Below the pieces are notes generated by a model that did not search any database, was not told where the DNA came from, and worked only from the letters and a program-made list of their open reading frames with translations. The position numbers and the translations under genes were made by a program. Positions 10,594-20,301 of a DNA stretch of 48,117 bases are shown piece by piece. Numbering within the stretch: position 1 is the stretch's first letter; every line of letters starts with the position of its first letter. Source of the DNA: Marinomonas flavescens (GTDB lineage: Bacteria > Pseudomonadota > Gammaproteobacteria > Pseudomonadales > Marinomonadaceae); contig NZ_SJSB01000024.1 in assembly GCF_004352835.1 (NCBI RefSeq), forward strand, positions 1-48,117. The letters are read 5' to 3'.

Positions 10594-12072
10594 ATGACCT
10601 TAAACTCTGTAGATGTTTTATTAGTCGGAGGCGGTGCGATGAGCACCACTCTAGGCATGTTACTCAAGCAATTAGATCCAAGCCTTTCCATTACCATGGT
10701 CGAGCGTTTGGATAGTATTGCCCAAGAAAGTACTGATGGCTGGAACAATGCAGGAACTGGCCATGCAGCGTATTGTGAACTGAATTATACTTCAGAAAAT
10801 GCAGATGGCAGTATCAACCTTGATAAAGCCATCAAGATTAACGCAGCTTTTGAGGTTAGCCTTCAATTTTGGTCTTACCTTGTTGATCAAGGCAAACTTC
10901 CTGCCCCTCAAGAATTTATACACCGCGTTCCTCACCAAAGTTTTGTTTGGGGTGAAGAGAATGTTAGAAAGCTAAAAGCCCGTTATGAAGCAATGAGTGC
11001 TCATCCTGCCTTTAAAGAAATGCAGTTCACTGAAGATCGTGAAAAAATGCAAGAATGGATGCCGCTTATTATGAATCATCGAGCTAGTGGTGAGCCGTTA
11101 GCAGTGACTCGTGTAGAACATGGTTCTGATGTGAACTTTGGTTCAATTGCTCGTAATATGACGAAAAATCTGCAGAGCATGGATAACTTCGAGTTACATG
11201 TGAATGCAGAAGTAAAAAGCATCAGTAAAAACCAAAATGGTTCTTGGGATGTGTTAGTACATCACAATGGCACCACACAACGATTCAACACGAAATTTCT
11301 CTTTCTTGGTGCTGGTGGTGGAGCATTACCATTGCTGCAAAAATCTGGTGTTGAGGAAGGTAAAGGCTACGGTGGATTTCCAGTAAGTGGTCAGTGGCTG
11401 GTTTGTGAAAAACCTGAAATCGTTGAACAACACTTTGCGAAAGTATACGGTGCGGCTCCTATTGGTGCGCCACCAATGTCTGTCCCTCATTTAGATACTC
11501 GTATCATCGATGGCAAAAAAGCCATCTTGTTTGGCCCCTTTGCCGGCTTTACAACGAAGTTTTTGAAGTCGGGATCAATACTAGATTTTCCAATGAGCAT
11601 GCGTTGCAATAATTTGAAGCCAATTCTATCTGTTGGTAAAAACAACATGGATTTGACCAAATACTTGATTAGCGAAGTGAAAAAATCGCATAAAGATCGT
11701 TGTGATTCTTTACGTAATTTCTTCCCTGATGCGAAAGATGAAGACTGGAAATTAGCGTATGCTGGACAACGTGTTCAGATCATCAAGAAAGACAAAAAAG
11801 TAGGCGGTAAACTAGAGTTTGGTACCGAAGCCATTACTACAAAAGATGGTTCATTGGCGGCTTTATTAGGTGCGTCACCGGGTGCTTCAACCACAGTAGA
11901 TACCATGATCAAAATTTTGGAACGTTGCTTCCCAGAAAAAATAGCGTCTAAAGAATGGCAATCTAAAATGAAAGAAATGGTGCCTTCTTATGGTGAGTCT
12001 CTAATAGAAAATACCGACTTACTTCTGTCTATTCGTGAACGAACGTTGACGACATTAAAGCTAAAACCATAA
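10594..12072 (+). CDS. mqo: malate:quinone oxidoreductase
   Basis: FAD-dependent, membrane-associated enzyme that oxidises malate to oxaloacetate and passes electrons to quinone in the TCA cycle. The N-terminal dinucleotide-binding site is VLLVGGGAMSTTLGMLLKQL, followed by the family block DGWNNAGTGHAAYCELNYT. From the chosen ATG the protein is 492 residues, the usual family length. In-frame alternatives are ATG 10576 and GTG 10486; none has a convincing ribosome binding site, so the start is uncertain by up to 36 residues. A terminator follows 20 bases downstream. It lies alone, facing away from the CBS gene. Confidence 0.94.
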   Translation: MTLNSVDVLLVGGGAMSTTLGMLLKQLDPSLSITMVERLDSIAQESTDGWNNAGTGHAAYCELNYTSENADGSINLDKAIKINAAFEVSLQFWSYLVDQGKLPAPQEFIHRVPHQSFVWGEENVRKLKARYEAMSAHPAFKEMQFTEDREKMQEWMPLIMNHRASGEPLAVTRVEHGSDVNFGSIARNMTKNLQSMDNFELHVNAEVKSISKNQNGSWDVLVHHNGTTQRFNTKFLFLGAGGGALPLLQKSGVEEGKGYGGFPVSGQWLVCEKPEIVEQHFAKVYGAAPIGAPPMSVPHLDTRIIDGKKAILFGPFAGFTTKFLKSGSILDFPMSMRCNNLKPILSVGKNNMDLTKYLISEVKKSHKDRCDSLRNFFPDAKDEDWKLAYAGQRVQIIKKDKKVGGKLEFGTEAITTKDGSLAALLGASPGASTTVDTMIKILERCFPEKIASKEWQSKMKEMVPSYGESLIENTDLLLSIRERTLTTLKLKP

Positions 12073-12091
12073 AATATACAGATAGAATGAA

Positions 12092-12119
12092 AAGCTGAGG
12101 ATTCGTCCTCAGCTTTTTT
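12092..12119 (+). terminator. intrinsic terminator of mqo
   Basis: Stem aagctgagga / tcctcagctt (12092-12101 and 12106-12115) followed by a T-run, 20 bases after the mqo stop. Confidence 0.88.
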
Positions 12120-12157
12120 ATTTGTAGTGTGTGTTAAAAACTGAAAAGAGACAAAAC

Positions 12158-12430
12158 ATGGCAATGACTTTTGCAGAACGAGCGGACCAGCTTAGCGACG
12201 CGCTACGCGATATTGAACATACAGCGGAAGAAGGGGATCAGCTATTTTACTGTGCTTATCTTTTAGGTCTTTTAGGTCTTCATAGTAGTGCTGAAGGTGA
12301 AGGTAAAGCGTTGTTTGATGAGGCGTTTGAAGGAACGCTTAGAGATACGCTTGAAGCAGAAGGCATGACGGAAGAGGATCAAAAAAGCATTCTTGGATTG
12401 TGGCAACAGACTTGTCTTAGTGTCGCATAA
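12158..12430 (+). CDS. yfcL: YfcL-like small protein
   Basis: A 90-residue acidic protein with no membrane segment or signal peptide. The pattern EGDQLFYCAYLLGLLGL ... LEAEGMTEEDQKSILGLW resembles E. coli YfcL (DUF/PF08891), a widespread family of unknown function. I chose ATG 12158 because it has a purine-rich site (aaagaga) just upstream; an in-frame GTG at 12131 is unlikely. It is a monocistronic unit between terminators. Assignment rests on pattern recall and is moderate. Confidence 0.65.
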   Translation: MAMTFAERADQLSDALRDIEHTAEEGDQLFYCAYLLGLLGLHSSAEGEGKALFDEAFEGTLRDTLEAEGMTEEDQKSILGLWQQTCLSVA

Positions 12431-12450
12431 CCTAAAATAGATGTTTTTAA

Positions 12451-12489
12451 ATCATAAAAAAGCGAGCACCTGTCTCGCTTTTTTATGAT
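12451..12489. terminator. bidirectional terminator between yfcL-like gene and flavin reductase gene
   Basis: A perfect 16-bp inverted repeat (12451-12466 with 12474-12489) with A- and T-runs on its two sides, located between two convergent genes. Confidence 0.9.
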
Positions 12490-12508
12490 TATTTGTCCCC
12501 GTTATCTT

Positions 12509-13237
12509 TTATTGTGCGGGCTTGCTCGGGTGAGGTGCATAAGCGAAAACGTCAGAGAAGCAATGTTCTTTGCTGATACCTCTTGTTTCGAGTTGATCTA
12601 ATGTACCGTACACCATTCCTACCGAGCCACTGATAAAGGCGATGCTATTGCTGAGGTCAGGATGATCTTCTAATACGGCTTCATATAGCCAACCAGTCCT
12701 TCCTTGCCAACTTTCATCAGCGTCATTAACAACCACATCTAGTGAGAAGGTGTGCTCATCTTGTGCTTGCTTGATCCAATCCTGCATGAAAATATCATCT
12801 GGCGTTCTTAAGCCCCAATACAAAGAAACATGTCCTTTAAACTGTCGCTTGATCAGGCTGTCGTAAAGGCTTTTCATTTGAGAAAAACCAGTACCGCCGG
12901 CAATTAAAAGAATGTGCTCTGCGCTTTCTACAAAAGCACCGCTTTCAAGGTGGCTGTCACCACCAGGCATTTTAATGTCAATGTGGTCATTTGCACTGAT
13001 GTATTCGATGACCTTGTTCGCTAAAGAATTTGAATCAGAGACAAGAATAAACAAAGTAATATTGGGTAGAACGTGAGGTGCGCTGCCAATAGAATACGGA
13101 ACTTGTTCGCCTGTAGGCAAAACAACCATCAAATATTGTCCCGCAATAAATGACGTATTGTCTATTTTAAGTGTCACTTCGTAGACATTTTTATTAATAC
13201 GTTCAACTGAACTAACTTTTGCGGTTACGTTTTTCAC
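12509..13237 (-). CDS. Fre-like NAD(P)H-flavin reductase / ferredoxin-NADP reductase family protein
   Basis: A 242-residue soluble protein of the ferredoxin-NADP(+) reductase superfamily. An N-terminal flavin-binding barrel (AGQYLMVVLPTGEQVPYSIGSAP, about residues 32-54) is followed by a nucleotide-binding domain with AGGTGFSQMKSL near residue 113 and YWGLRTPDDIF near 140. It is most like Fre/LuxG, which reduce free flavins. The flavin motif RxYS is altered: the expected arginine is valine (VPYS). I chose the GTG at 13237, which has GGAG seven bases upstream, over a TTG six codons earlier. It sits between two terminators and is convergent with the yfcL-like gene. Its physiological electron acceptor is not evident. 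Confidence 0.82.
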   Translation of the reverse strand: MKNVTAKVSSVERINKNVYEVTLKIDNTSFIAGQYLMVVLPTGEQVPYSIGSAPHVLPNITLFILVSDSNSLANKVIEYISANDHIDIKMPGGDSHLESGAFVESAEHILLIAGGTGFSQMKSLYDSLIKRQFKGHVSLYWGLRTPDDIFMQDWIKQAQDEHTFSLDVVVNDADESWQGRTGWLYEAVLEDHPDLSNSIAFISGSVGMVYGTLDQLETRGISKEHCFSDVFAYAPHPSKPAQ

Positions 13238-13322
13238 TTTGCTGCTCCGTTGCAAGTCTCACTTGCTTCAGTAAGTATAAAAATCTCTCAAACGAATGAT
13301 TGGTTATACTGACAATTTAGGT

Positions 13323-13354
13323 AAAAAAAAACCACTTACTAAAAGTGGTTTTTT
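13323..13354. terminator. terminator between rho and flavin reductase gene
   Basis: An 11-bp stem (13327-13337 with 13343-13353) flanked by A- and T-runs. On the minus strand it lies 18 bases past the rho stop. Confidence 0.85.
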
Positions 13355-13371
13355 AATTTAGTCAGACAGAA

Positions 13372-14652
13372 TTATTTATTTTTGCCCTTCATGGACTCAA
13401 AAAATTCGTCATTTGTTTTGGTTACGCGTAAGCGATCGATCAAGAATTCTGTTGCAGCAACATCTTCCATTGGATTCAACAACTTACGTAAAATCCACAT
13501 ACGCTGTAGTTCGTCTTCAGAAGTAAGAAGGTCTTCACGACGAGTACCTGAACGGCGAATGTTGATTGCCGGGAAGGTGCGTTTTTCAGCAATCTTACGA
13601 TCAAGGTGTAACTCTGAGTTACCTGTTCCTTTAAATTCTTCGAAGATTACTTCATCCATTTTAGAGCCAGTATCAACCAATGCTGTTGCAATAATGGTCA
13701 AACTGCCACCTTCTTCAATGTTACGTGCTGCACCGAAGAATCGTTTTGGACGTTCTAGGGCGTTAGCATCAACACCACCGGTTAATACTTTACCGGAAGA
13801 AGGGATCACCGTGTTGTAAGCACGAGCAAGACGAGTAATAGAATCTAGTAGGATGACAACGTCGCGTTTGTGTTCAACAAGACGTTTGGCTTTTTCAAGC
13901 ACCATTTCAGCAACTTGCACGTGACGAGTTGGTGGCTCATCGAATGTAGATGCAACAACTTCACCACGAACAGTACGTGACATTTCTGTTACTTCCTCAG
14001 GACGTTCATCGATCAATAAAACGATCAAATGACATTCTGGGCTGTTACGGGTAATCGCGTTGGCTATATTTTGCAGCATGAAGGTTTTACCCGCTTTTGG
14101 CGGAGAAACAACCAAGGCGCGCTGCCCTTTACCCATAGGCGCAACAAGATCAATGATGCGTGAAGTAATGTCTTCTGTTGAGCCATTACCCGCTTCCATT
14201 AATAGGCGTTCATCAGGGAAAAGAGGTGTTAAGTTTTCGAAAAGAATTTTATTACGAACACTTTCAGGTTTGTCGAAGTTGATTTCGCTAACTTTTAATA
14301 ATGCGAAATAACGCTCGCCATCTTTAGGTGGTCGAATTTTTCCGGCAATAGTATCGCCAGTTCGTAAATTAAAGCGACGAATTTGGCTAGGTGATACATA
14401 TATATCGTCAGGCCCTGCTAAATAAGAGCTATCAGGGGATCGTAGGAAGCCAAAGCCGTCTTGCAGAATCTCTAGGATACCGTCGCCATATATATCTTCG
14501 CCGCCTTTAGCATGTCGCTTAAGGATAGAAAAGATGACATCTTGCTTACGAGAGCGGGCCATATTGTCTAAGCCCATCTCAGCTGCGATATCTAAGAGTT
14601 CGTGTACTGATTTCTGTTTTAATTCGGTAAGGTTCATAAACGGGTTTTGCAT
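13372..14652 (-). CDS. rho: transcription termination factor Rho
   Basis: Hexameric RNA-dependent ATPase/helicase that ends transcription at C-rich unstructured RNA. Visible parts are the N-terminal helix bundle ([16 protein letters not shown]), the RNA-binding cold-shock-like domain with [20 protein letters not shown], Walker A ([10 protein letters not shown], near residue 180) and Walker B ([16 protein letters not shown]). It is 426 residues, slightly longer than the 419 of E. coli. A start five codons in (MNLTELKQ) would match other Rho proteins, but the upstream ATG has the better-placed GATGAG site. The stop is followed by a terminator. Rho is often autoregulated through its leader. Confidence 0.97.
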   Translation of the reverse strand: MQNPFMNLTELKQKSVHELLDIAAEMGLDNMARSRKQDVIFSILKRHAKGGEDIYGDGILEILQDGFGFLRSPDSSYLAGPDDIYVSPSQIRRFNLRTGDTIAGKIRPPKDGERYFALLKVSEINFDKPESVRNKILFENLTPLFPDERLLMEAGNGSTEDITSRIIDLVAPMGKGQRALVVSPPKAGKTFMLQNIANAITRNSPECHLIVLLIDERPEEVTEMSRTVRGEVVASTFDEPPTRHVQVAEMVLEKAKRLVEHKRDVVILLDSITRLARAYNTVIPSSGKVLTGGVDANALERPKRFFGAARNIEEGGSLTIIATALVDTGSKMDEVIFEEFKGTGNSELHLDRKIAEKRTFPAINIRRSGTRREDLLTSEDELQRMWILRKLLNPMEDVAATEFLIDRLRVTKTNDEFFESMKGKNK

Positions 14653-15146
14653 TAGCTCATCTTAAGAGGAAAATTGACGGGATCAGGTTTTAATATGAAC
14701 ACTAATCAATGTCTGGAAGTATTTAACAATATATCAGCTATTTGGCATCAAGAAACCTGAAAAAGATTTATTCTCTACTAAGGTTACTAAATGAGCCCAG
14801 TTGGGGCAAAGCCAATACAGCGTGAAACAATTTGATTGGAGTCCTAAAAAATCTGTGAAAATAACCAAACTTTTATTAAGACCGTCCCTACTATAGTGGG
14901 ACTTAAACGCAAGGTCTATAGTGAAAAGGGCTAAAAAGGCACTTTTTGTTAATTTTTTGATCGAACTCACTGATTTTTTATGCATTCATTTTCAAATTTA
15001 CAATTCTTAATTGTATTTCTTTTCATCGTCGCGGATGTTTTTAAATAGCGCGTAGAATTCACGCCTCATCGCTGTTGGTTTTCTTATTTTTATGGAGGAC
15101 ACCTGATATACTCTATTGATCAAGACCATGACTTAAGGCGTTCTGG
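14653..15146. other. divergent rho/ppx intergenic region
   Basis: About 490 bases with no convincing gene. In pseudomonads trxA lies between ppx and rho; here neither strand encodes a thioredoxin (no WCGPC codons). The region must hold the rho leader and promoter on the minus strand and the ppx promoter on the plus strand. An 83-codon open frame at 14734-14985 (minus) has no coding character. Confidence 0.45.
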
Positions 15147-16664
15147 ATGCAATCACTCTTCCTGCAACAATCTCATGACTTTCCCTTTGAAAAAATTGCG
15201 GCTATTGACCTAGGCTCGAACAGTTTCCATATGGTAATTGCTCAAGTTACCCATGGACAATTACGCATTACTAGCGAGTTTGGTGAAAAAGTACAGCTTG
15301 CAGCGGGTTTACATAATGGGATTCTTGATGAAGAATCTCAGCAAAGAGGATTGGATTGCCTCGCACAATTTGCGCAAGTAATCGAAGACATGCCTCCAGG
15401 CTCGGTGCGTGTTGTTGGAACTAATGCGCTGCGTGTGGCGAAAAATCGTTATGATTTTATTGGCAAAGCCATGGATATCATGAGCCACCCAGTCGAAATT
15501 ATTGCAGGACGAGAAGAAGCTCGACTGATTTATGTCGGTGTTTCGAAAACCATGGATCATGGTGAGCTAAAGCGACTTGTTGTTGATATCGGCGGCGGTA
15601 GTACAGAATTTATTATCGGCCAGCAGCTAGAACCGATACTCACAGAAAGCTTGCATATGGGATGTGTGGGTTTTCGTCAGCGTTTCTTTGAAGATGGCTC
15701 CATTACTAAGTCGAATTTCCAAAAGGCAGTGACCGCAGCTCGCTTAGAGCTATTGAGTATTCAAGACGATTACTTGGATGAACAATGGGATGTTGCCATT
15801 GGTTCATCGGGAACAATAAAAGCCGCTTTTAACATTATTAAAGAGAATAACTGGAGCAAAAAAGGCATCACGCCAAAAACGCTCAAGCAAATTCAAAAAG
15901 CGTTATTAGAAGCAGGGCATGCGGATAATATTGACCTTCCAGGCTTAAAGCCGGAGCGCAAAGGTACCTTTGCTGCAGGTATCGCTATTCTTACCGCGGT
16001 ATTTGAATGTTTTGATATCAAGCAGATGGACTTTTCGACCGGTGCCCTACGAGAAGGGGTCTTGTATGACATTATGGGACGTTATGCAGAATCAGATATT
16101 CGTGAGCGTACCGTTAACTATATGCTCAACCAATATCACATCGATACAGAACAGGCGAAACTGGTTACTCATACTGCGTTGTCAGCATTGGCTCAAGTAA
16201 AAGATGACTGGGAAGTAAAGAGTATTTCCAGCGAAGATTTGCTGCGTTGGGCAGGTCTTCTTCATGAAGTAGGCGTCGGAATATCGCATAGCCGATACCA
16301 TAAGCATGGCGCCTATATCATCAGTGAATCAGATATGCCGGGCTTTTCCCAACAGGAACAGCAAGCATTGGCTAATCTTATTTTACGTCACCGTCGGAAG
16401 TTCACTCAGTCTTTGGATTACAAATTTACAAAAAGTGATCAACAAGACTTGGATCGACTCGCGATACTTTTACGACTGTCTATCTTGCTACACAATGACC
16501 GTAAAGAGGGTGACATGCCTATTTTCACTTTGAAAGCAGGCGATAAGAGTCTACATGCGGAGTTCTTACCCGATTGGCTAGACAACAGGCCATTGACGCT
16601 TGCTAACTTACAGCGAGAAGCGGATTACCTTGCTGCAGATAATTATATTCTGACTTTTAGCTAA
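15147..16664 (+). CDS. ppx: exopolyphosphatase (Ppx/GppA family)
   Basis: A 505-residue enzyme that removes phosphate from polyphosphate ends (GppA relatives hydrolyse pppGpp). The actin-like ASKHA fold is shown by AAIDLGSNSFHMVIAQ (about residue 19), VGTNALR (about 95) and VVDIGGGSTEFIIG (about 147). An HD-like C-terminal domain starts near residue 320 (LLRWAGLLHEVGVGISHSRYHKHGAYI). Its length fits Ppx rather than the shorter single-domain forms. It is divergent from rho and is not in an operon with ppk1, which lies 10 kb away on the other strand. A two-stem terminator follows. Confidence 0.95.
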   Translation: MQSLFLQQSHDFPFEKIAAIDLGSNSFHMVIAQVTHGQLRITSEFGEKVQLAAGLHNGILDEESQQRGLDCLAQFAQVIEDMPPGSVRVVGTNALRVAKNRYDFIGKAMDIMSHPVEIIAGREEARLIYVGVSKTMDHGELKRLVVDIGGGSTEFIIGQQLEPILTESLHMGCVGFRQRFFEDGSITKSNFQKAVTAARLELLSIQDDYLDEQWDVAIGSSGTIKAAFNIIKENNWSKKGITPKTLKQIQKALLEAGHADNIDLPGLKPERKGTFAAGIAILTAVFECFDIKQMDFSTGALREGVLYDIMGRYAESDIRERTVNYMLNQYHIDTEQAKLVTHTALSALAQVKDDWEVKSISSEDLLRWAGLLHEVGVGISHSRYHKHGAYIISESDMPGFSQQEQQALANLILRHRRKFTQSLDYKFTKSDQQDLDRLAILLRLSILLHNDRKEGDMPIFTLKAGDKSLHAEFLPDWLDNRPLTLANLQREADYLAADNYILTFS

Positions 16665-16722
16665 ACGTTTTTGGACTTTTTTCCAAACAACGAATCGCGA
16701 TACAAAACGACTGCGTTTTATT

Positions 16723-16782
16723 GCTCAGCCTTAATAATTCAGTCCTGATAGTCAGGTTGAGCTATCAAGGCTGAGCTTTTTT
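16723..16782 (+). terminator. two-stem terminator after ppx
   Basis: Outer stem gctcagcctt (16723-16732) with aaggctgagc (16767-16776) encloses a second short stem (tgatag / ctatca) and is followed by a T-run. Confidence 0.75.
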
Positions 16783-17104
16783 ATATAAATATATTTGATC
16801 TACACCTCTTTTCTTGATGTTTCTTCTACTGTCTTCGCCGTCTTCGGCCATTTATTTTCATTCTCTTCCTAGCGAATCATGTATTCAACCTGTGTTTTCT
16901 GTGAGTATTTCCATTAGAAAATTAAATCTTCTATATCAGAGGTTTATCAAACATTGCTTAAAAAAACCAAGTTGGCGTGAGTATTGAATGGACTAGTACT
17001 GGCACTGTGTCGTATTTGCAGAGCGGCTCTGATAATCGAGCGTGGTGAGGCGGTCATTATGATGCCTCTCTTACTAGGGATGAGTGTATCTACAGAGGAT
17101 ATTT
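16783..17104. other. leader of the ammonium transporter fusion gene
   Basis: About 320 AT-rich bases between the ppx terminator and the next gene. Small open frames here (for example from 16984) lack coding character. I looked for a sigma-54 promoter, expected for nitrogen genes, and found no GG-N10-GC match. Confidence 0.4.
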
Positions 17105-20100
17105 ATGTCAGATTTTTATTGGTTGCTAGTGGCATCAGCACTGGTGTTTATGATGCAAGCTGGTTTCTTATGCTTGGAAAGTGGCCGTATTCGAAGTAAA
17201 AACAGTATTAATGTAGCAGCCAAAAACATCTCTGACTTTGTTATTTCTACCGCAATATTTTGGCTATTTGGCTTTGGTATTATGTTCGGTGATTCTGTCT
17301 GGGGCATGTTTGGTTCCACTGAGTTTGTGTTCGGCGACCATAATACACCTTGGCAAATCAGCTTTTTCCTTTTTCAAATGATGTTCTGTGGCACGGCGGC
17401 TACTTTGACCTCTGGCGCGGTTGCTGAGCGCATGTCTTTTATAGGGTATTTGGCGGTCACAGTGATTCTAATGGCGATTATTTATCCGATTACAGGCCAT
17501 TGGGCTTGGTCTGGAGCCTATGGAGGAACAGGCCAGCAAGGTTGGCTAGAATCCATGGGTTTTATCGATTTTGCTGGTTCAACCGTAGTTCATTCTGTCG
17601 GCGGTTGGGTGGCTCTCGCAGCGATTATAATTATTGGACCAAGACTCGGTCGGTTTGAACAGGGTATTCGTTTGCCGCCAGGGAATAATTTACCTCTTTC
17701 GGCCCTTGGTGTTTTACTGATTTGGTTTGGTTGGATTGGTTTTAATGGCGGCAGTACATTGTCGCTCACAAATGATGTACCTATTATTATTTTGAATACC
17801 TTTCTTTCTGCTGTATGGGGCGGGCTAATAGCAGCATTAATTAATTATTTTAGAGACGGTTTTGTCGATGTTAGCTTTATTTTAAATGGTGTTATTGCTG
17901 GGCTTGTTGGTATAACGGCGTCTTGTCACGTGGTTTCACCAGCATCAGCGGCCATTATTGGAGCCGTATCTGGTGTCGTGGTCTATTATGGCAGTCTTTT
18001 AATGGAACGATTGCACCTAGATGATGCACTCGACGTCGTTCCTGCGCATCTCTTTGCTGGAATTTGGGGCACTTTGAGCGTGGCGCTGTTTGGCGACCCT
18101 GAAAAAATAGGCACAGGGTTAAGTTTTATCCAGCAGCTGAGTGTTCAAGCATTAGGGATTGTGTCAATCGGTGCGTATTGTTTTGTGGTGGGCTATGTCT
18201 CTATGCGGCTACTAAATAAAATTATGCCGTTGAGAGTAACAATAGAAGAGGAAGAACAAGGTCTGAATGTCTCTGAGCATCGTGCAACGACAGAGCTTTT
18301 TGACTTATTAGTATCCATGCAATATCAACAAAACAATGTTGATTTTTCTGCGCCAGTTCTTGAAGAGCCGTTTACCGAGGTAGGGCAAATTGCTCGTAAA
18401 TATAATCAAGTGATAGGCCGAGTAAATGAAGAAATTGCACAGCGTGACGAGGCGCTATCACGTTTTAAAGAAAGTGAAATGCGTAAAACCGCCATTCTTA
18501 ATTCATCTATGGATTGCATTGTTACTATAGATCAACAAGGTGCAGTGATCGAATTTAACCCTGCTGCAGAGAGAACGTTTGGTTGCCTCAAAAAACAGGT
18601 GAAAGGTAAAAGCTTCATCGACAGTTTTATTCTTGAGGAAGATCGAGATGTCATCTTAGGGAGTTTAAACGTAGGTTTTTCTTCTTCTAAAGGATTGGTT
18701 CTTAATCGACGAAACGCATTTCGTTTACGAAGAGATCTCCATAATTTCTTCCCCGCTGAGATTTCGATTACTCGAACAAAAGTGGACAATACATCTGTAA
18801 GCCTAGAAGAGTTTACTTTACATATAAGAGACGTTACCCGGCAATTCAAGTTGCAAGAAAGGCTTCGTTTTCTGGCCTACAGTGACCCATTGACTAGTTT
18901 GTATAACCGTACCTACTTAATGGATAAGTTGGTAGGAGCCTTGCTCTTTGCGTCAAAGCAAAACACATCGGTAGGCTTGCTTTTCTTAGACCTAGATAAA
19001 TTCAAAACGATTAATGACACCTTAGGTCATAAAGCGGGAGATGAGCTGCTGTGTGAAGTGGCTGGACGATTAGCTCAAGTGTCTGATGACTCTGACATTA
19101 TTGCTCGTTGGGGCGGTGATGAATTTATTTTAATGATGACGAAAGACGTATCAGAAAAAACCATAAAACAGCGTGCTCAACAGGTTCTAGAGGTTATGCG
19201 AGAACCTGTTAGCTTAAGAGGACAGTTGTTAAATATTCCCACTAGCGTTGGCATTACTCTTTCTTGTGATGCCAAAGTAGATGCCGATAAACTGATCCAG
19301 CAGGCAGATATCGCCATGTATTGGGCAAAAGAAAAAGGTCGCGACAATGCACAATTTTTTCAGCCAGAAATGGCCTTTGCTGTTACGAAAAAGTTTGGAT
19401 TTGAGCAGGAGATGCATGAAGCACTTATGCTTGATCAATTTAGTTTGGTTTATCAGCCCAAAGTTTTTATAGATAAGGATCATATCGTTGGTTTAGAAGC
19501 GCTTATTCGTTGGAATCACCCATCAAAAGGACTTATTTCTCCCGGTGATTTTATTCCAATCGCGGAAGAGTCCAGCCTCATTGTGAAAATAGGAGAATGG
19601 GTCGTTGATCGCGCCTTAAAGCAGCAGTCTGAATGGCGGAAGAAAGGCCTAACGCTTGTTCCTGTGTCGGTAAATATTTCAGGCCGTCACCTTACGTTAA
19701 ACAACTTTGTTTCCTATATTTCGGAAAAGTTAGCGTTTTATTCGATCTCTGGTGAACTGCTAGAAATTGAAATTACAGAAGGTGTTCTACTTCAAGATAT
19801 TGAGTGTTGTATTGCTGTTATGGCAGAGCTTAAAGCGCTCAAGATAAAAATCTCAGTCGATGATTTTGGCACTGGTTATTCGTCGCTTAATTATCTAAAA
19901 CGTTTGCCTTTGGATGTTTTAAAAATTGACCAGTCATTTGTAGATGAGTGTGGGAAGCACTCGGAAGACACAACCATCTGTGAAACAATTATTCACTTAG
20001 CGCGTAACTTGGGGCTTATTACGGTTGCAGAAGGGGTTGAGACTCGCCAACAAGCAGAGTTGTTAAAAGATATGGGATGCCAAATATATCAGGGCTATTA

Positions 20101-20155
20101 CTTTTATAAACCAATGCCGAGCTCAGCTGTTTCTGTGCTATTAGGAGAAATGTGA
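17105..20155 (+). CDS. ammonium transporter (Amt) - PAS - GGDEF - EAL fusion
   Basis: A 1016-residue inner-membrane protein. Residues 1 to about 378 are a complete Amt/Rh-type channel; the twin pore histidines are present (H163 in VVHSVGG, H315 in PAHLFAGIWG), as is the AERM block. A linker of about 75 residues leads to a PAS domain (about 456-580). A diguanylate cyclase domain follows with an intact GGDEF (670-674), then a c-di-GMP phosphodiesterase domain with intact EAL (798-800), DDFGTGYSSLNYLK and TVAEGVET. The inhibitory RxxD site before GGDEF is absent (DDSD). The likely role is to couple ammonium sensing or transport to c-di-GMP level. I chose the ATG at 17105, preceded by agagga, over GTG 17084. 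No glnK gene adjoins it. Confidence 0.9.
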   Translation: MSDFYWLLVASALVFMMQAGFLCLESGRIRSKNSINVAAKNISDFVISTAIFWLFGFGIMFGDSVWGMFGSTEFVFGDHNTPWQISFFLFQMMFCGTAATLTSGAVAERMSFIGYLAVTVILMAIIYPITGHWAWSGAYGGTGQQGWLESMGFIDFAGSTVVHSVGGWVALAAIIIIGPRLGRFEQGIRLPPGNNLPLSALGVLLIWFGWIGFNGGSTLSLTNDVPIIILNTFLSAVWGGLIAALINYFRDGFVDVSFILNGVIAGLVGITASCHVVSPASAAIIGAVSGVVVYYGSLLMERLHLDDALDVVPAHLFAGIWGTLSVALFGDPEKIGTGLSFIQQLSVQALGIVSIGAYCFVVGYVSMRLLNKIMPLRVTIEEEEQGLNVSEHRATTELFDLLVSMQYQQNNVDFSAPVLEEPFTEVGQIARKYNQVIGRVNEEIAQRDEALSRFKESEMRKTAILNSSMDCIVTIDQQGAVIEFNPAAERTFGCLKKQVKGKSFIDSFILEEDRDVILGSLNVGFSSSKGLVLNRRNAFRLRRDLHNFFPAEISITRTKVDNTSVSLEEFTLHIRDVTRQFKLQERLRFLAYSDPLTSLYNRTYLMDKLVGALLFASKQNTSVGLLFLDLDKFKTINDTLGHKAGDELLCEVAGRLAQVSDDSDIIARWGGDEFILMMTKDVSEKTIKQRAQQVLEVMREPVSLRGQLLNIPTSVGITLSCDAKVDADKLIQQADIAMYWAKEKGRDNAQFFQPEMAFAVTKKFGFEQEMHEALMLDQFSLVYQPKVFIDKDHIVGLEALIRWNHPSKGLISPGDFIPIAEESSLIVKIGEWVVDRALKQQSEWRKKGLTLVPVSVNISGRHLTLNNFVSYISEKLAFYSISGELLEIEITEGVLLQDIECCIAVMAELKALKIKISVDDFGTGYSSLNYLKRLPLDVLKIDQSFVDECGKHSEDTTICETIIHLARNLGLITVAEGVETRQQAELLKDMGCQIYQGYYFYKPMPSSAVSVLLGEM

Positions 20156-20301
20156 GTGGTTTTTAGTTTTATCAATTAAAACAATCGCTTGAAATTTAAA
20201 AATTGTTGCAGAACATCCAATTTGGATATTCTTTCTTAATGCTTACTTTGTCTTTAAATAGTGATATTGTCCTAAATGGTTGTTAGTGTAGAGCTTATCT
20301 A

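Noticed and set aside
14734..14985. 83-codon minus-strand frame between rho and ppx as trxA or a rho leader peptide
   Set aside because: No thioredoxin motif, no ribosome site and no coding-like composition.
17020..17050. tggcac followed by tttgca (about 17000-17025) as a sigma-54 promoter for the Amt fusion
   Set aside because: The distance between the GG and GC elements is about 15 bases, not the required 10.
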